Made by a program: the position numbers and the translations under genes. Below, piece by piece: positions 45,719 through 53,908 of a DNA stretch of 64,000 nt. The notes under the pieces were generated by a model. That model ran no database searches, was not told where the DNA came from, and saw only the letters and a list, made by a program, of their open reading frames with translations. Origin of the DNA: Pseudomonas fluorescens (GTDB taxonomy: Bacteria > Pseudomonadota > Gammaproteobacteria > Pseudomonadales > Pseudomonadaceae); NCBI RefSeq assembly GCF_000968015.1, contig NZ_LACH01000053.1:82812-146811 (forward strand), given 5' to 3'. Within the stretch, counting starts at the first letter, position 1, and every line of letters starts with the position of its first letter.

Positions 45719-45823
45719 ATGGCTGACTAGGGTTCCGGCTCGCTAAGGCGAGTGGCTGGTCCGAGAGTTGGCGACCTCCAGTTGAGGTTACACGGCGGGA
45801 TAAAAGCCCGGGAGACAAGCCAC
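45719..45823 (+). promoter_or_regulatory. Guanidine-I (ykkC) riboswitch
   Basis: The core contains the conserved segments CTAGGGTTCCGG (from 45727), CTGGTCCGAGAG and ACGGCGGGATAAAAGCCCGGGAGA. P1 pairs TGGCT (45720-45724) with AGCCA (45818-45822); a stem ACCTC/GAGGT is at 45774-45788. It precedes the guanidine operon, the natural partner of this class. No terminator is seen downstream; CTCCAGTTG (45776-45784) is complementary to CAACTGGAG at the ribosome site of the first gene. Confidence 0.93.
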
Positions 45824-45878
45824 CGTTCGCGGTGCCGCGTTGACTCCTGCCCGCCCTTGACCAACTGGAGAACCACCC

Positions 45879-46946
45879 ATGTCCCAGCTTCGTTTACCCG
45901 CCCTGCTCGCCGCTGCTTTCGCAGCCTTCGTGAGCTTCTCGTCCCAGGCCGCCCAGAAAGACCACTTCAGCGTCTGCTGGACCATCTACGCCGGCTGGAT
46001 GCCTTGGGAATACGCTGGCAGCCAAGGCATCGTCGATAAGTGGGCGAAAAAGTACGGCATCAAGATTGATGTGGTGCAGCTCAATGACTACGTCGAATCC
46101 ATCAACCAATACACCGCCGGCCAGTTCGACGGCTGCACCATGACCAACATGGATGCGCTGACCATTCCGGCAGCCGGTGGCGTCGACAGCACCGCGCTGA
46201 TCGTCAGCGACTTCTCCAATGGCAACGACGGCATTGTGCTCAAGGGTGACGGCAAGAAAGTCACCGACCTCAAAGGCATGGACGTCAATCTGGTAGAGCT
46301 CTCTGTCTCCCACTACCTGCTGGCCCGGGCGCTGGATTCGGTCGATCTCACCGAGAAAGACCTGAAAGTGGTCAACACCTCCGACGCCGACATTTCGGCC
46401 GCTTTCAACACCGATCAGGTCAACGCTGTCACCACCTGGAACCCGATGCTTTCGGACATCAAGGCCAAGCCTGCGGTGACCGAAGTGTTCAACTCCAGCC
46501 AGATCCCCGGCGAAATCATGGACATGATGGTGGTCAACTCATCGACCCTCAAAGACAACCCGGCCCTGGGCAAAGCGCTGACCGGCGCCTGGTTTGAAGT
46601 GGTCGAGTTGATGAACGCGAAAAACGCCGCCAGCAAAGCCGCCCTCGAACACATGGCTAAAGCTTCCGGCACCGATCTGGCCGGTTTCCAGTCGCAACTG
46701 GACACCACCAAATTGTTCGCCACACCCAAGGAAGCTTTGGCGTTCTCCACCAGCAAGCAACTGCCGGAAACCATGCGCAAGGTGGCCGAGTTCTCGTTCC
46801 AGCACGGCTTGCTGGGTGAAGGCGCCAAGGACACCAGCGCAGTCGGCATGGCGTTCGCCAATGGCGTGACCAGCGGCGACAAGACCAACCTCAAGCTGCG
46901 CTTCGACCCGACCTACGTGCAGATGGCCGCCGACGCCAAGCTGTAA
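45879..46946 (+). CDS. Guanidine ABC transporter substrate-binding protein
   Basis: A 355-residue periplasmic binding protein (NrtA/SsuA/TauA-like fold, urea carboxylase-linked type). Signal peptide 1-25 (ending SSQAA). WTIYAGWMPWEYAGSQGIVDKWAKKYGIKIDVVQLNDYVE is typical of the carboxylase-associated family. First gene after the riboswitch; Shine-Dalgarno CTGGAG at 45865-45870. Guanidine as ligand is inferred from operon context. Confidence 0.9.
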   Translation: MSQLRLPALLAAAFAAFVSFSSQAAQKDHFSVCWTIYAGWMPWEYAGSQGIVDKWAKKYGIKIDVVQLNDYVESINQYTAGQFDGCTMTNMDALTIPAAGGVDSTALIVSDFSNGNDGIVLKGDGKKVTDLKGMDVNLVELSVSHYLLARALDSVDLTEKDLKVVNTSDADISAAFNTDQVNAVTTWNPMLSDIKAKPAVTEVFNSSQIPGEIMDMMVVNSSTLKDNPALGKALTGAWFEVVELMNAKNAASKAALEHMAKASGTDLAGFQSQLDTTKLFATPKEALAFSTSKQLPETMRKVAEFSFQHGLLGEGAKDTSAVGMAFANGVTSGDKTNLKLRFDPTYVQMAADAKL

Positions 46947-46961
46947 ACAGGAGGACTGGCC

Positions 46962-47777
46962 ATGCGCCTGATCAATCGCCACCCGGATCGCCCAAGTCGC
47001 CTGCTGTTGGTGATCCTGCCGTTCGCCCTGGTGCTGTTTGCCTACTTCATGGGCTCGGCCGAGCGGCTGACGGACAACCCCAATGACAAGCTGCTGCCGA
47101 GCGCCGTGCAGATGACCGACGCGGTGAAACGCCTGGCGTTTACTGCCGACACCCGCACCGGTGAATACGTGTTGTGGCAAGACACCGCGTCCAGCCTGCG
47201 ACGCCTGGCCATCGGCCTTGGTATCAGCGCGCTGGCCGGGCTGTGCCTGGGTATCGCCGCCGGTACGCTGCCGCTGTTTGGCGCGCCGTTGTCGCCGTTG
47301 CTGACGGTGCTGTCGATGGTGCCGCCACTGGCGATTCTGCCGATTCTGTTCATCGTGTTCGGCCTGGGGGAGTTGTCCAAAGTGATGCTGATCGTGATCG
47401 GCATCACCCCGTGCCTGGCCCGTGATCTGGAGCAACGCGCCCGGGAAATTCCCGTCGAGTTGCTGATCAAGGCCCAGACCCTCGGCGCTTCGACCTGGAC
47501 GCTGATGCTACGGGTAGTGCTGCCGCAATTGCTCCCACGCCTGCTGATCTCGCTGCGGCTGATGCTGGGTTCGGCGTGGTTGTTCCTGATCGCCGCCGAA
47601 GCCATCGCCTCCACCGACGGCCTCGGCTACCGGATTTTCCTGGTGCGCCGCTACCTGGCGATGGACGTGATTTTGCCCTACGTGGTCTGGATCACCCTGC
47701 TCGCCTGGCTGATGGATTGGGGCCTCAAGCGCCTGACACAACGGGCGTTCCCTTGGTATGAGGGGGCCCGCGCATGA
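46962..47777 (+). CDS. Guanidine ABC transporter permease
   Basis: A 271-residue BPD-type permease, six helices. The EAA loop is LLIKAQTLGASTWTLMLRVVLPQLLPRLL. The ATPase start overlaps its stop by 4 nt. AGGAGG lies before its ATG. Confidence 0.9.
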   Translation: MRLINRHPDRPSRLLLVILPFALVLFAYFMGSAERLTDNPNDKLLPSAVQMTDAVKRLAFTADTRTGEYVLWQDTASSLRRLAIGLGISALAGLCLGIAAGTLPLFGAPLSPLLTVLSMVPPLAILPILFIVFGLGELSKVMLIVIGITPCLARDLEQRAREIPVELLIKAQTLGASTWTLMLRVVLPQLLPRLLISLRLMLGSAWLFLIAAEAIASTDGLGYRIFLVRRYLAMDVILPYVVWITLLAWLMDWGLKRLTQRAFPWYEGARA

Positions 47778-48562
47778 GCTTCATCACGGTGAAAAATGTC
47801 TGGCAGCAATACGCCGACCAGGTGGTGCTCGAAGGGCTGAACCTGAACGTCAATGAGGGTGAGTTCTGCACCTTGGTCGGTGCGTCAGGTTGCGGCAAGT
47901 CGACCTTCCTACGTCTGCTGCTCGGCCAGGAACGCGCCAGTCGCGGCGAGATTCTGTTGGATGGCCAGGCCTTGGCTGGCGAGCCGGACGCCAGCCGTGG
48001 CGTGGTGTTCCAGCGCTACTCGGTGTTCCCGCATTTAACGGTGCTGGACAACGTCGCCCTGGGCCTTGAACTGCCGCGTTCGCCGCTGCTCGGACGGTTG
48101 TTCGGCAGCGCTAAAAAAGACGCACGCGAACAAGCCTCAGTGTTGCTGCACAAAGTCGGTCTCGGTCACTCGCTGGACAAGTACCCGGCGCAGCTCTCCG
48201 GCGGCATGCAACAACGACTGGCGATTGCCCAGGCGCTGATCATGAAGCCGCGCGTGTTGCTGCTCGACGAACCGTTCGGCGCCCTCGATCCAGGCATCCG
48301 CAAAGACATGCACGCCCTGCTTCTGGAACTGTGGCGCGAGACACAGCTGACGGTGTTCATGGTCACCCACGACCTGTCCGAAGGCTTCAGCCTCGGCACT
48401 CGCCTGCTGGTGTTCGACAAGGTCCGCGTTGATCCGCACGCCCCCGGCGCCTATGGCGCACGCATCACCTACGACATCCCTTTGAACAGCGACCGCCGCA
48501 CCAGCCGTGCCGCCGTCGATGCCTTGCCAGCTGAGCTGGCAGGCACGCTTCGTACCGCTTAA
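47774..48562 (+). CDS. Guanidine ABC transporter ATP-binding protein
   Basis: A 262-residue ATPase: Walker A GASGCGKST, Q loop, signature LSGGMQQRLAIAQAL, Walker B VLLLDEPFGALD, H loop VTHD. Start overlaps the permease by 4 nt. Followed closely by the deiminase genes. Confidence 0.92.
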   Translation: MSFITVKNVWQQYADQVVLEGLNLNVNEGEFCTLVGASGCGKSTFLRLLLGQERASRGEILLDGQALAGEPDASRGVVFQRYSVFPHLTVLDNVALGLELPRSPLLGRLFGSAKKDAREQASVLLHKVGLGHSLDKYPAQLSGGMQQRLAIAQALIMKPRVLLLDEPFGALDPGIRKDMHALLLELWRETQLTVFMVTHDLSEGFSLGTRLLVFDKVRVDPHAPGAYGARITYDIPLNSDRRTSRAAVDALPAELAGTLRTA

Positions 48563-48576
48563 GAGGACTTTTGCAC

Positions 48577-49302
48577 ATGACTGATTCGACCCAACTGTTC
48601 CCGCCCTTCGCCGAAGAAATGCTCCCCGGCGGCGGCCATCGTTCCTTCGTGTTGAAACGCGGCCAACTGCTGCGTCTGACCGACCTGCGCGGGGGTGCCA
48701 ACGTCAGCCTGACGTTGCTCAACGCCAACGAAAAAACCGAACGCCTGAACCTGCCCGACAGCCTCAAATGCCAACACACCGCCAAGCTCACCACCGGCCA
48801 TTGCCTGTACTCGGACATGGGCCGCGTGCTGGCCGCCATCACTGCTGACACCTGCGGCTGGAGCGACAGCCTTGGCGGTGTGCTCTGCGCTGAAGAGGTC
48901 ACGGAAAAATACGGCCAGGGCCGCTATCAGGAACTGCGCAACGGCTTCTTCCGCAACGGCACCGACAACCTGTTGGTGGAGCTGGGCAAATGGGGGTTGG
49001 GCCTGTCCGACCTGCTGATGACGCTCAATTTGTTTAGCCGGGTGAACGTCGATGAGGCTGGCCGTTTCCACTTCGTCGAAGGCAACTCCAAGGCCGGCGA
49101 CTACATCGAGTTGTATGCACCGATGGACACGCTGGTGGTGCTCACCGCCCTGCAACATCCGATGGACCCTTCGCCTGAGTACGCGCCGAAACCATTGAAG
49201 TTGAGCTGGATGAACGCCGACGCCAGCGTCGCCGAACACTGCCGCACCTCGCGCCCGGAAAACGAGCGCGGCTTCATCAACACCGACCGTCTGTTCGCTT
49301 GA
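48577..49302 (+). CDS. cgdA: Urea carboxylase-associated protein 2; carboxyguanidine deiminase subunit
   Basis: A 241-residue UAAP2-family (DUF1989) protein. Together with its neighbour it removes ammonia from carboxyguanidine to give allophanate. Motifs: RGQLLRLTDLRGGANVSL, ADTCGWSDSLGGVLCAEE and FSRVNVDEAGRFHF. Start at 48577 with AGAGGA 9 nt upstream. Gene name is by family; subunit letter could be reversed. Confidence 0.88.
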   Translation: MTDSTQLFPPFAEEMLPGGGHRSFVLKRGQLLRLTDLRGGANVSLTLLNANEKTERLNLPDSLKCQHTAKLTTGHCLYSDMGRVLAAITADTCGWSDSLGGVLCAEEVTEKYGQGRYQELRNGFFRNGTDNLLVELGKWGLGLSDLLMTLNLFSRVNVDEAGRFHFVEGNSKAGDYIELYAPMDTLVVLTALQHPMDPSPEYAPKPLKLSWMNADASVAEHCRTSRPENERGFINTDRLFA

Positions 49303-49313
49303 GGATCGCTGCC

Positions 49314-49955
49314 ATGTCACTCGCAATCGCTACCGCTCAACAGCTGCCCGAAACCGCGATCTACCACGCCACCCTCCCGGCCGGCGAACCGTGGCTGATG
49401 GAGGTCAAGGCCGGCCAGACCTTGCGCATCCTCGATCTGGAAGGCAATCAGGCCGTCGACACGTTGTTCTACAGCGTTGCCAACCCAAAGGAGCGCTACG
49501 ACGTGCAACGCACGTTGCGCCGACAGAACAGCGTCTACCTGAGCACCGGCAGCGTGCTGTATTCCAACCTCGGCAAGCCGATGCTGACCATCGTCGCCGA
49601 CACCTGCGGCCGTCACGACACCCTCGGCGGCGCTTGCGCGCAAGAGAGCAACACCGTGCGCTATGCGTTGGAGAAACGCTACATGCACAGCTGCCGCGAC
49701 AACTACCTGCGTGCCTGTGTGCACGATGGACGACTGGGCAAAGGCGACATCGGGCCGAACATCAACTTCTTCATGAACGTACCGGTCACGGCGGATGGCG
49801 GGCTGACATTTGAAGACGGCATCTCGGCACCGGGCAAATACGTCGACCTGCGGGCCGAGATGGACGTGATCGTGCTGATCTCCAATTGCCCGCAACTGAA
49901 CAACCCGTGCAATGCCTACAACCCCACTCCTGCGGAGCTGCTGGTATGGAACTGA
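49314..49955 (+). CDS. cgdB: Urea carboxylase-associated protein 1; carboxyguanidine deiminase subunit
   Basis: A 213-residue DUF1989 protein homologous to the preceding one: VKAGQTLRILDLEGNQAVDT, VADTCGRHDTLGGACAQE and GDIGPNINFFMNVPV. GAGGA lies 8 nt before the ATG. The two adjacent homologues form the deiminase complex. A REP doublet follows before the carboxylase gene. Confidence 0.88.
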   Translation: MSLAIATAQQLPETAIYHATLPAGEPWLMEVKAGQTLRILDLEGNQAVDTLFYSVANPKERYDVQRTLRRQNSVYLSTGSVLYSNLGKPMLTIVADTCGRHDTLGGACAQESNTVRYALEKRYMHSCRDNYLRACVHDGRLGKGDIGPNINFFMNVPVTADGGLTFEDGISAPGKYVDLRAEMDVIVLISNCPQLNNPCNAYNPTPAELLVWN

Positions 49956-50043
49956 AATTCTCGCAGTTGCGGCGGTGGTTGTTTGCCCTGTGCCAGGCCC
50001 GTTCAGGCCAGTGCCTGAAAAAGTAAGAACACCGCAATCCCAA

Positions 50044-50133
50044 TGTAGGAGTGAGCCTGCTCGCGATGGCGTCAGCAAAGTCACCTTTGATGTCGACTGA
50101 CCCACCGCTATCGCGAGCAGGCTCACTCCTCCA
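50044..50133. repeat. REP doublet within the guanidine operon
   Basis: Arms 50044-50067 and 50110-50133 are inverted, nearly perfect (core GAGCCTGCTCGCGAT). It lies between cgdB and the carboxylase gene, and its left arm is identical to that of the doublet inside the carboxylase gene. Confidence 0.9.
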
Positions 50134-50235
50134 AGGGAGCGGCGGCGTTTGAGAAATCTGATTTTTCATCCGGGACGGCCCGGATGCATCAAAAAAAACT
50201 GCGGGACGGCCCGCATCCCCTCCAGGGGTTATGCC

Positions 50236-53200
50236 ATGTTCGAAAAAGTCCTGATTGCCAACCGTGGCGCCATTGCCTGTCGCATCCTGCGCACCCTGCG
50301 TGAGTTGCAGGTCCAGGGCGTTGCCGTTTACTCCGAAGCCGATGCCGCCAGTTTGCACATCCTGCAAGCCGATGAAGCTCACAGCCTCGGTGAAGGCGCA
50401 GCCGCCGGCACCTATCTGTCCGTCGAAAAAATCCTCGCCATCGCCAAATCCACCGGCGCCACGGCGATCCATCCGGGCTACGGTTTTCTCTCGGAAAACG
50501 CCGCGTTCGCCGAAGCCTGCCAAGCCGCCGACATCGCCTTCATCGGCCCGACGCCAGAGCAGCTGCGAGTGTTCGGCCTCAAGCACACCGCGCGCGCCTT
50601 GGCCAAGCAACACGGCGTGCCGATGCTCGAAGGCACCGAGTTGCTCGACAGCCTCGACGCAGCGCTGATTGCCGGCGAACAGGTTGGCTACCCGGTGATG
50701 CTCAAAAGCACCGCCGGCGGTGGCGGCATCGGCATGCGCGTGTGTCGCAGCGCTGCCGAGTTGAGCGAATCCTTTGAAGCCGTCAAACGCCTCGGCCAGA
50801 ATAACTTCAGCGACGCCGGCGTGTTCATCGAGAAGTACATCCAGCGTGCCCGTCATCTGGAAGTGCAGGTGTTCGGCGATGGCCGGGGCGACGTGATTGC
50901 CCTCGGCGTGCGCGACTGTTCGGTGCAGCGACGCAACCAGAAAGTCCTCGAAGAAACCCCGGCGCCAAACCTGCCCGAGGGCATGGCCGAAGCGCTGTGT
51001 GCGGCGGCGATCAAACTGGCGAAAGCGGTGAATTACCGCAGCGCCGGCACCGTTGAGTTCGTCTTCGACAGCGAGGCTCAGCGTTTCTACTTTCTCGAAG
51101 TTAACACCCGTTTGCAGGTGGAGCACGGCGTCACCGAGCAAGTCTGGGGTGTGGATCTGGTGCGCTGGATGCTGGAACTGGCGGCAGGTGATTTGCCGCC
51201 GCTGAGCACGTTGAGCCAAGGCTTGAAAGCCTGCGGCCATGCGATTCAGGCACGGCTCTATGCCGAAGATCCGGGACGGGATTTTCAGCCGAGCCCAGGG
51301 TTGCTGACTACCGTGAACTTCCCCGCCGTCGATGGCAAACACCTGCGCATCGACACGTGGGTCGAGGCCGGTTGCGAGATCCCACCGTACTTCGATCCGA
51401 TGATCGCCAAAGTCATCAGTTGGGCGTCGACCCGTGAACAAGCCGCTGCCGATCTGCATCGAGCGCTGGGCGACAGCCTGCTCTACGGGGTGGAAACCAA
51501 CCGCGATTATTTGCGGCAGATTCTGCTCGATGTGCCTTTCGCCAGCGGCCAGCCGTGGACCCGTTGCCTGGAAGGTCTGGTGTATCAGGCCAACACGTTT
51601 GAAGTGCTCAGCGCCGGGACTCAAACCAGCGTTCAGGACTATCCAGGCCGCCTCGGTTATTGGGCCGTGGGCGTGCCGCCGTCAGGGCCGATGGACAGTC
51701 GAGCGTTGCGTCTGGGCAACCTCTTGCTGGGTAACGACGAAGGCGCCGCTGCACTGGAAATCACCATGAGCGGGCCACTGCTGCGCTTCAATTGTGATGC
51801 AGTTGTGGCCGTCACCGGCGCGATGATTCCATTGACGCTAAACGGTGAAACCGTACCGATGAACACCGCACTGCTGGTTCCGGCAGGGGCGACTTTGAGC
51901 CTCGGCACAATGGCCGGAGCAGGCGCTCGCAGCTATTTGTGCCTGCGTGGTGGCCTGCAAGTGCCGGATTATCTGGGCAGCAAAAGCACGTTCACCCTCG
52001 GCCAGTTTGGCGGGCATGGCGGGCGTGCATTGCGGGCTGGTGATGTGTTGCATATACCGACCTTGAGCGACCGCAGCGCCGGTCAACAACTGGCGGCAGA
52101 ACAGGTCACCGAGTTGCCCGTTCTGCGGCAGATCCGGGTGATCTATGGCCCTCATGGCGCACCGGAATACTTCACCGAAAACTACATCGGCACCTTCTTC
52201 GCCACCCAGTGGGAAGTGCATTTCAACTCCAGCCGAACCGGTGTGCGGTTGATCGGACCGAAGCCTGAATGGGTGCGTGCCGATGGTGGCGAGGCGGGTC
52301 TGCATCCGTCGAATATTCATGACAACCCGTACGCCATTGGTGCAGTGGATTTCACCGGTGACATGCCGGTCATCCTCGGTCCCGATGGGCCGAGCCTCGG
52401 CGGGTTTGTCTGCCCGGTGACGGTGATCGAAGCCGACCTCTGGCAACTAGGCCAATTGAAGGCCGGGGACAAAGTGCAATTCCTCCCCGTCGATATCCAG
52501 ACCGCCCGCACCCTAGCCTTGAAATGGAATTCCCCATGTAGGAGTGAGCCTGCTCGCGATGGCGGCAGTACAGCCAACATTGATGTGACTGACACACCGC
52601 GATCGCGAGCAGGCTCACTCCTACAAGGGGTTGTGTCGCCGGTGGTGTTGGATATTGGTCAGGACGATACGCGGCTGGTGGCGAGACTGTCTGGGGACAC
52701 TCATCTGCTGCTGGAAATCGGCGCCCCCGAACTGGACCTGGTCCTGCGCTTCCGCGCCCACGCATTGATGCAAGCACTGGAAAGCCAAAATCTGCACGGC
52801 GTCATCGACCTGACACCCGGCATCCGCTCACTGCAAGTGCACTACCAACCCGAGCAACTGCCGCTGGCTGATCTGCTCGGCATCGTCGCCGGCGAATGGG
52901 ACGCCGTGTGCGCCGCCAAGGACCTGCAAGTCCCGTCGCGCATCGTCCATCTGCCGCTGTCCTGGGACGACCCGGCCTGCCAGTTGGCGATCGAAAAATA
53001 CATGACCACCGTGCGCAAGGACGCCCCGTGGTGCCCGAGCAATCTGGAGTTCATCCGCCGCATCAACGACCTGCCAAACCTCGACGAAGTGCAGCGCACG
53101 GTGTTCGACGCCAGCTACCTGGTGATGGGCCTGGGCGACGTCTACCTCGGTGCACCGGTCGCCACGCCACTCGACCCGCGGCATCGCCTGGTGACCACCA

Positions 53201-53883
53201 AATACAACCCGGCCCGCACCTGGACCGCGGAAAATTCGGTGGGCATCGGCGGTGCTTACATGTGCGTGTACGGCATGGAAGGCCCTGGCGGTTATCAGTT
53301 CGTCGGCCGCACGTTGCAGATGTGGAATCGCTATCGCGAGGTCGCCGCATTCGATGGCAAACCGTGGCTGCTGCGGTTCTTCGATCAGATCCGGTTCTAC
53401 CCGGTCAGTGCCGATGAACTGCTGCGCATTCGACGGGATTTCCCACTCGGGCGCTTCGACCTGAACATCGAGCACAGTCAGCTGAATCTGACGGATTACC
53501 AAGCCTTCCTGACGAAGGAAGCCGAGAGCATTGCCGCGTTTCGCGATCAGCAAAAAGGCGCGTTCAACGCCGAGCGCGAGCGCTGGATCGCCAGTGGCCA
53601 GGCGCATTTTGACAGCGAAGAACTTGTCCCGGAAGCGACCGAAGACGCGCCGCTGGCCAGCGGTCAACAGAGCGTCGACAGCCACATCGCCGGCAACCTC
53701 TGGCAGGTTCAGGTGGAGACCGGCAGCCGCGTCGCCGCCGGTGATGTGCTGGTGATTCTGGAGTCGATGAAGATGGAAATTCCGCTGCTCGCCCCCATGG
53801 CCGGAGTGGTGCGGGAGATTCGCGTGCAACCGGGTTCGGCCGTGCGCGCCGGACAGCGCGTCGTGGTGCTGGAACTTGAGTGA
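50236..53883 (+). CDS. Guanidine (urea-type) carboxylase, with in-frame REP insertion
   Basis: A 1215-residue multifunctional biotin enzyme that carboxylates guanidine with ATP and bicarbonate. Domains: biotin carboxylase (1-450, with KSTAGGGGIGMR), KipA-like carboxyltransferase half (about 455-765), KipI-like half (about 800-1020), linker, and biotinyl domain (1135-1215) with biotinylated Lys1179 in ESMKM. Residues about 768-797 are encoded by a complete REP doublet (CRSEPARDGG..RSRAGSLLQ), in frame at the boundary of the two carboxyltransferase halves. AtzF and the riboswitch support guanidine as substrate. Confidence 0.9.
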   Translation: MFEKVLIANRGAIACRILRTLRELQVQGVAVYSEADAASLHILQADEAHSLGEGAAAGTYLSVEKILAIAKSTGATAIHPGYGFLSENAAFAEACQAADIAFIGPTPEQLRVFGLKHTARALAKQHGVPMLEGTELLDSLDAALIAGEQVGYPVMLKSTAGGGGIGMRVCRSAAELSESFEAVKRLGQNNFSDAGVFIEKYIQRARHLEVQVFGDGRGDVIALGVRDCSVQRRNQKVLEETPAPNLPEGMAEALCAAAIKLAKAVNYRSAGTVEFVFDSEAQRFYFLEVNTRLQVEHGVTEQVWGVDLVRWMLELAAGDLPPLSTLSQGLKACGHAIQARLYAEDPGRDFQPSPGLLTTVNFPAVDGKHLRIDTWVEAGCEIPPYFDPMIAKVISWASTREQAAADLHRALGDSLLYGVETNRDYLRQILLDVPFASGQPWTRCLEGLVYQANTFEVLSAGTQTSVQDYPGRLGYWAVGVPPSGPMDSRALRLGNLLLGNDEGAAALEITMSGPLLRFNCDAVVAVTGAMIPLTLNGETVPMNTALLVPAGATLSLGTMAGAGARSYLCLRGGLQVPDYLGSKSTFTLGQFGGHGGRALRAGDVLHIPTLSDRSAGQQLAAEQVTELPVLRQIRVIYGPHGAPEYFTENYIGTFFATQWEVHFNSSRTGVRLIGPKPEWVRADGGEAGLHPSNIHDNPYAIGAVDFTGDMPVILGPDGPSLGGFVCPVTVIEADLWQLGQLKAGDKVQFLPVDIQTARTLALKWNSPCRSEPARDGGSTANIDVTDTPRSRAGSLLQGVVSPVVLDIGQDDTRLVARLSGDTHLLLEIGAPELDLVLRFRAHALMQALESQNLHGVIDLTPGIRSLQVHYQPEQLPLADLLGIVAGEWDAVCAAKDLQVPSRIVHLPLSWDDPACQLAIEKYMTTVRKDAPWCPSNLEFIRRINDLPNLDEVQRTVFDASYLVMGLGDVYLGAPVATPLDPRHRLVTTKYNPARTWTAENSVGIGGAYMCVYGMEGPGGYQFVGRTLQMWNRYREVAAFDGKPWLLRFFDQIRFYPVSADELLRIRRDFPLGRFDLNIEHSQLNLTDYQAFLTKEAESIAAFRDQQKGAFNAERERWIASGQAHFDSEELVPEATEDAPLASGQQSVDSHIAGNLWQVQVETGSRVAAGDVLVILESMKMEIPLLAPMAGVVREIRVQPGSAVRAGQRVVVLELE
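52537..52625. repeat. REP doublet inside the guanidine carboxylase coding sequence
   Basis: Perfect 24-nt inverted arms, 52537-52560 and 52602-52625, around a 41-nt spacer; the same sequence family as the doublet at 50044-50133. It adds no stop and keeps the frame. Confidence 0.93.
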
Positions 53884-53908
53884 ACCCATTTTGAAAAGGA
53901 TTAACGCC

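Larger units (their letters stand above)
45439..45878. other. Regulatory region of the guanidine operon
   Basis: These 440 nt separate the divergent lipoprotein from the guanidine operon. They hold a candidate activator dyad (GGTGC-N6-GCACC, 45560-45575), a sigma-54-like promoter (45651-45668) and the guanidine-I riboswitch. No real ORF is seen. Confidence 0.7.

Noticed and set aside
49786..51624. 612-codon leftward open frame in the guanidine locus
   Set aside because: Antisense to cgdB and the carboxylase, runs through a REP doublet, no domain.
50236..53883. Guanidine carboxylase as a pseudogene broken by a REP
   Set aside because: Frame is intact from start to stop and all domains and the biotin lysine are present.
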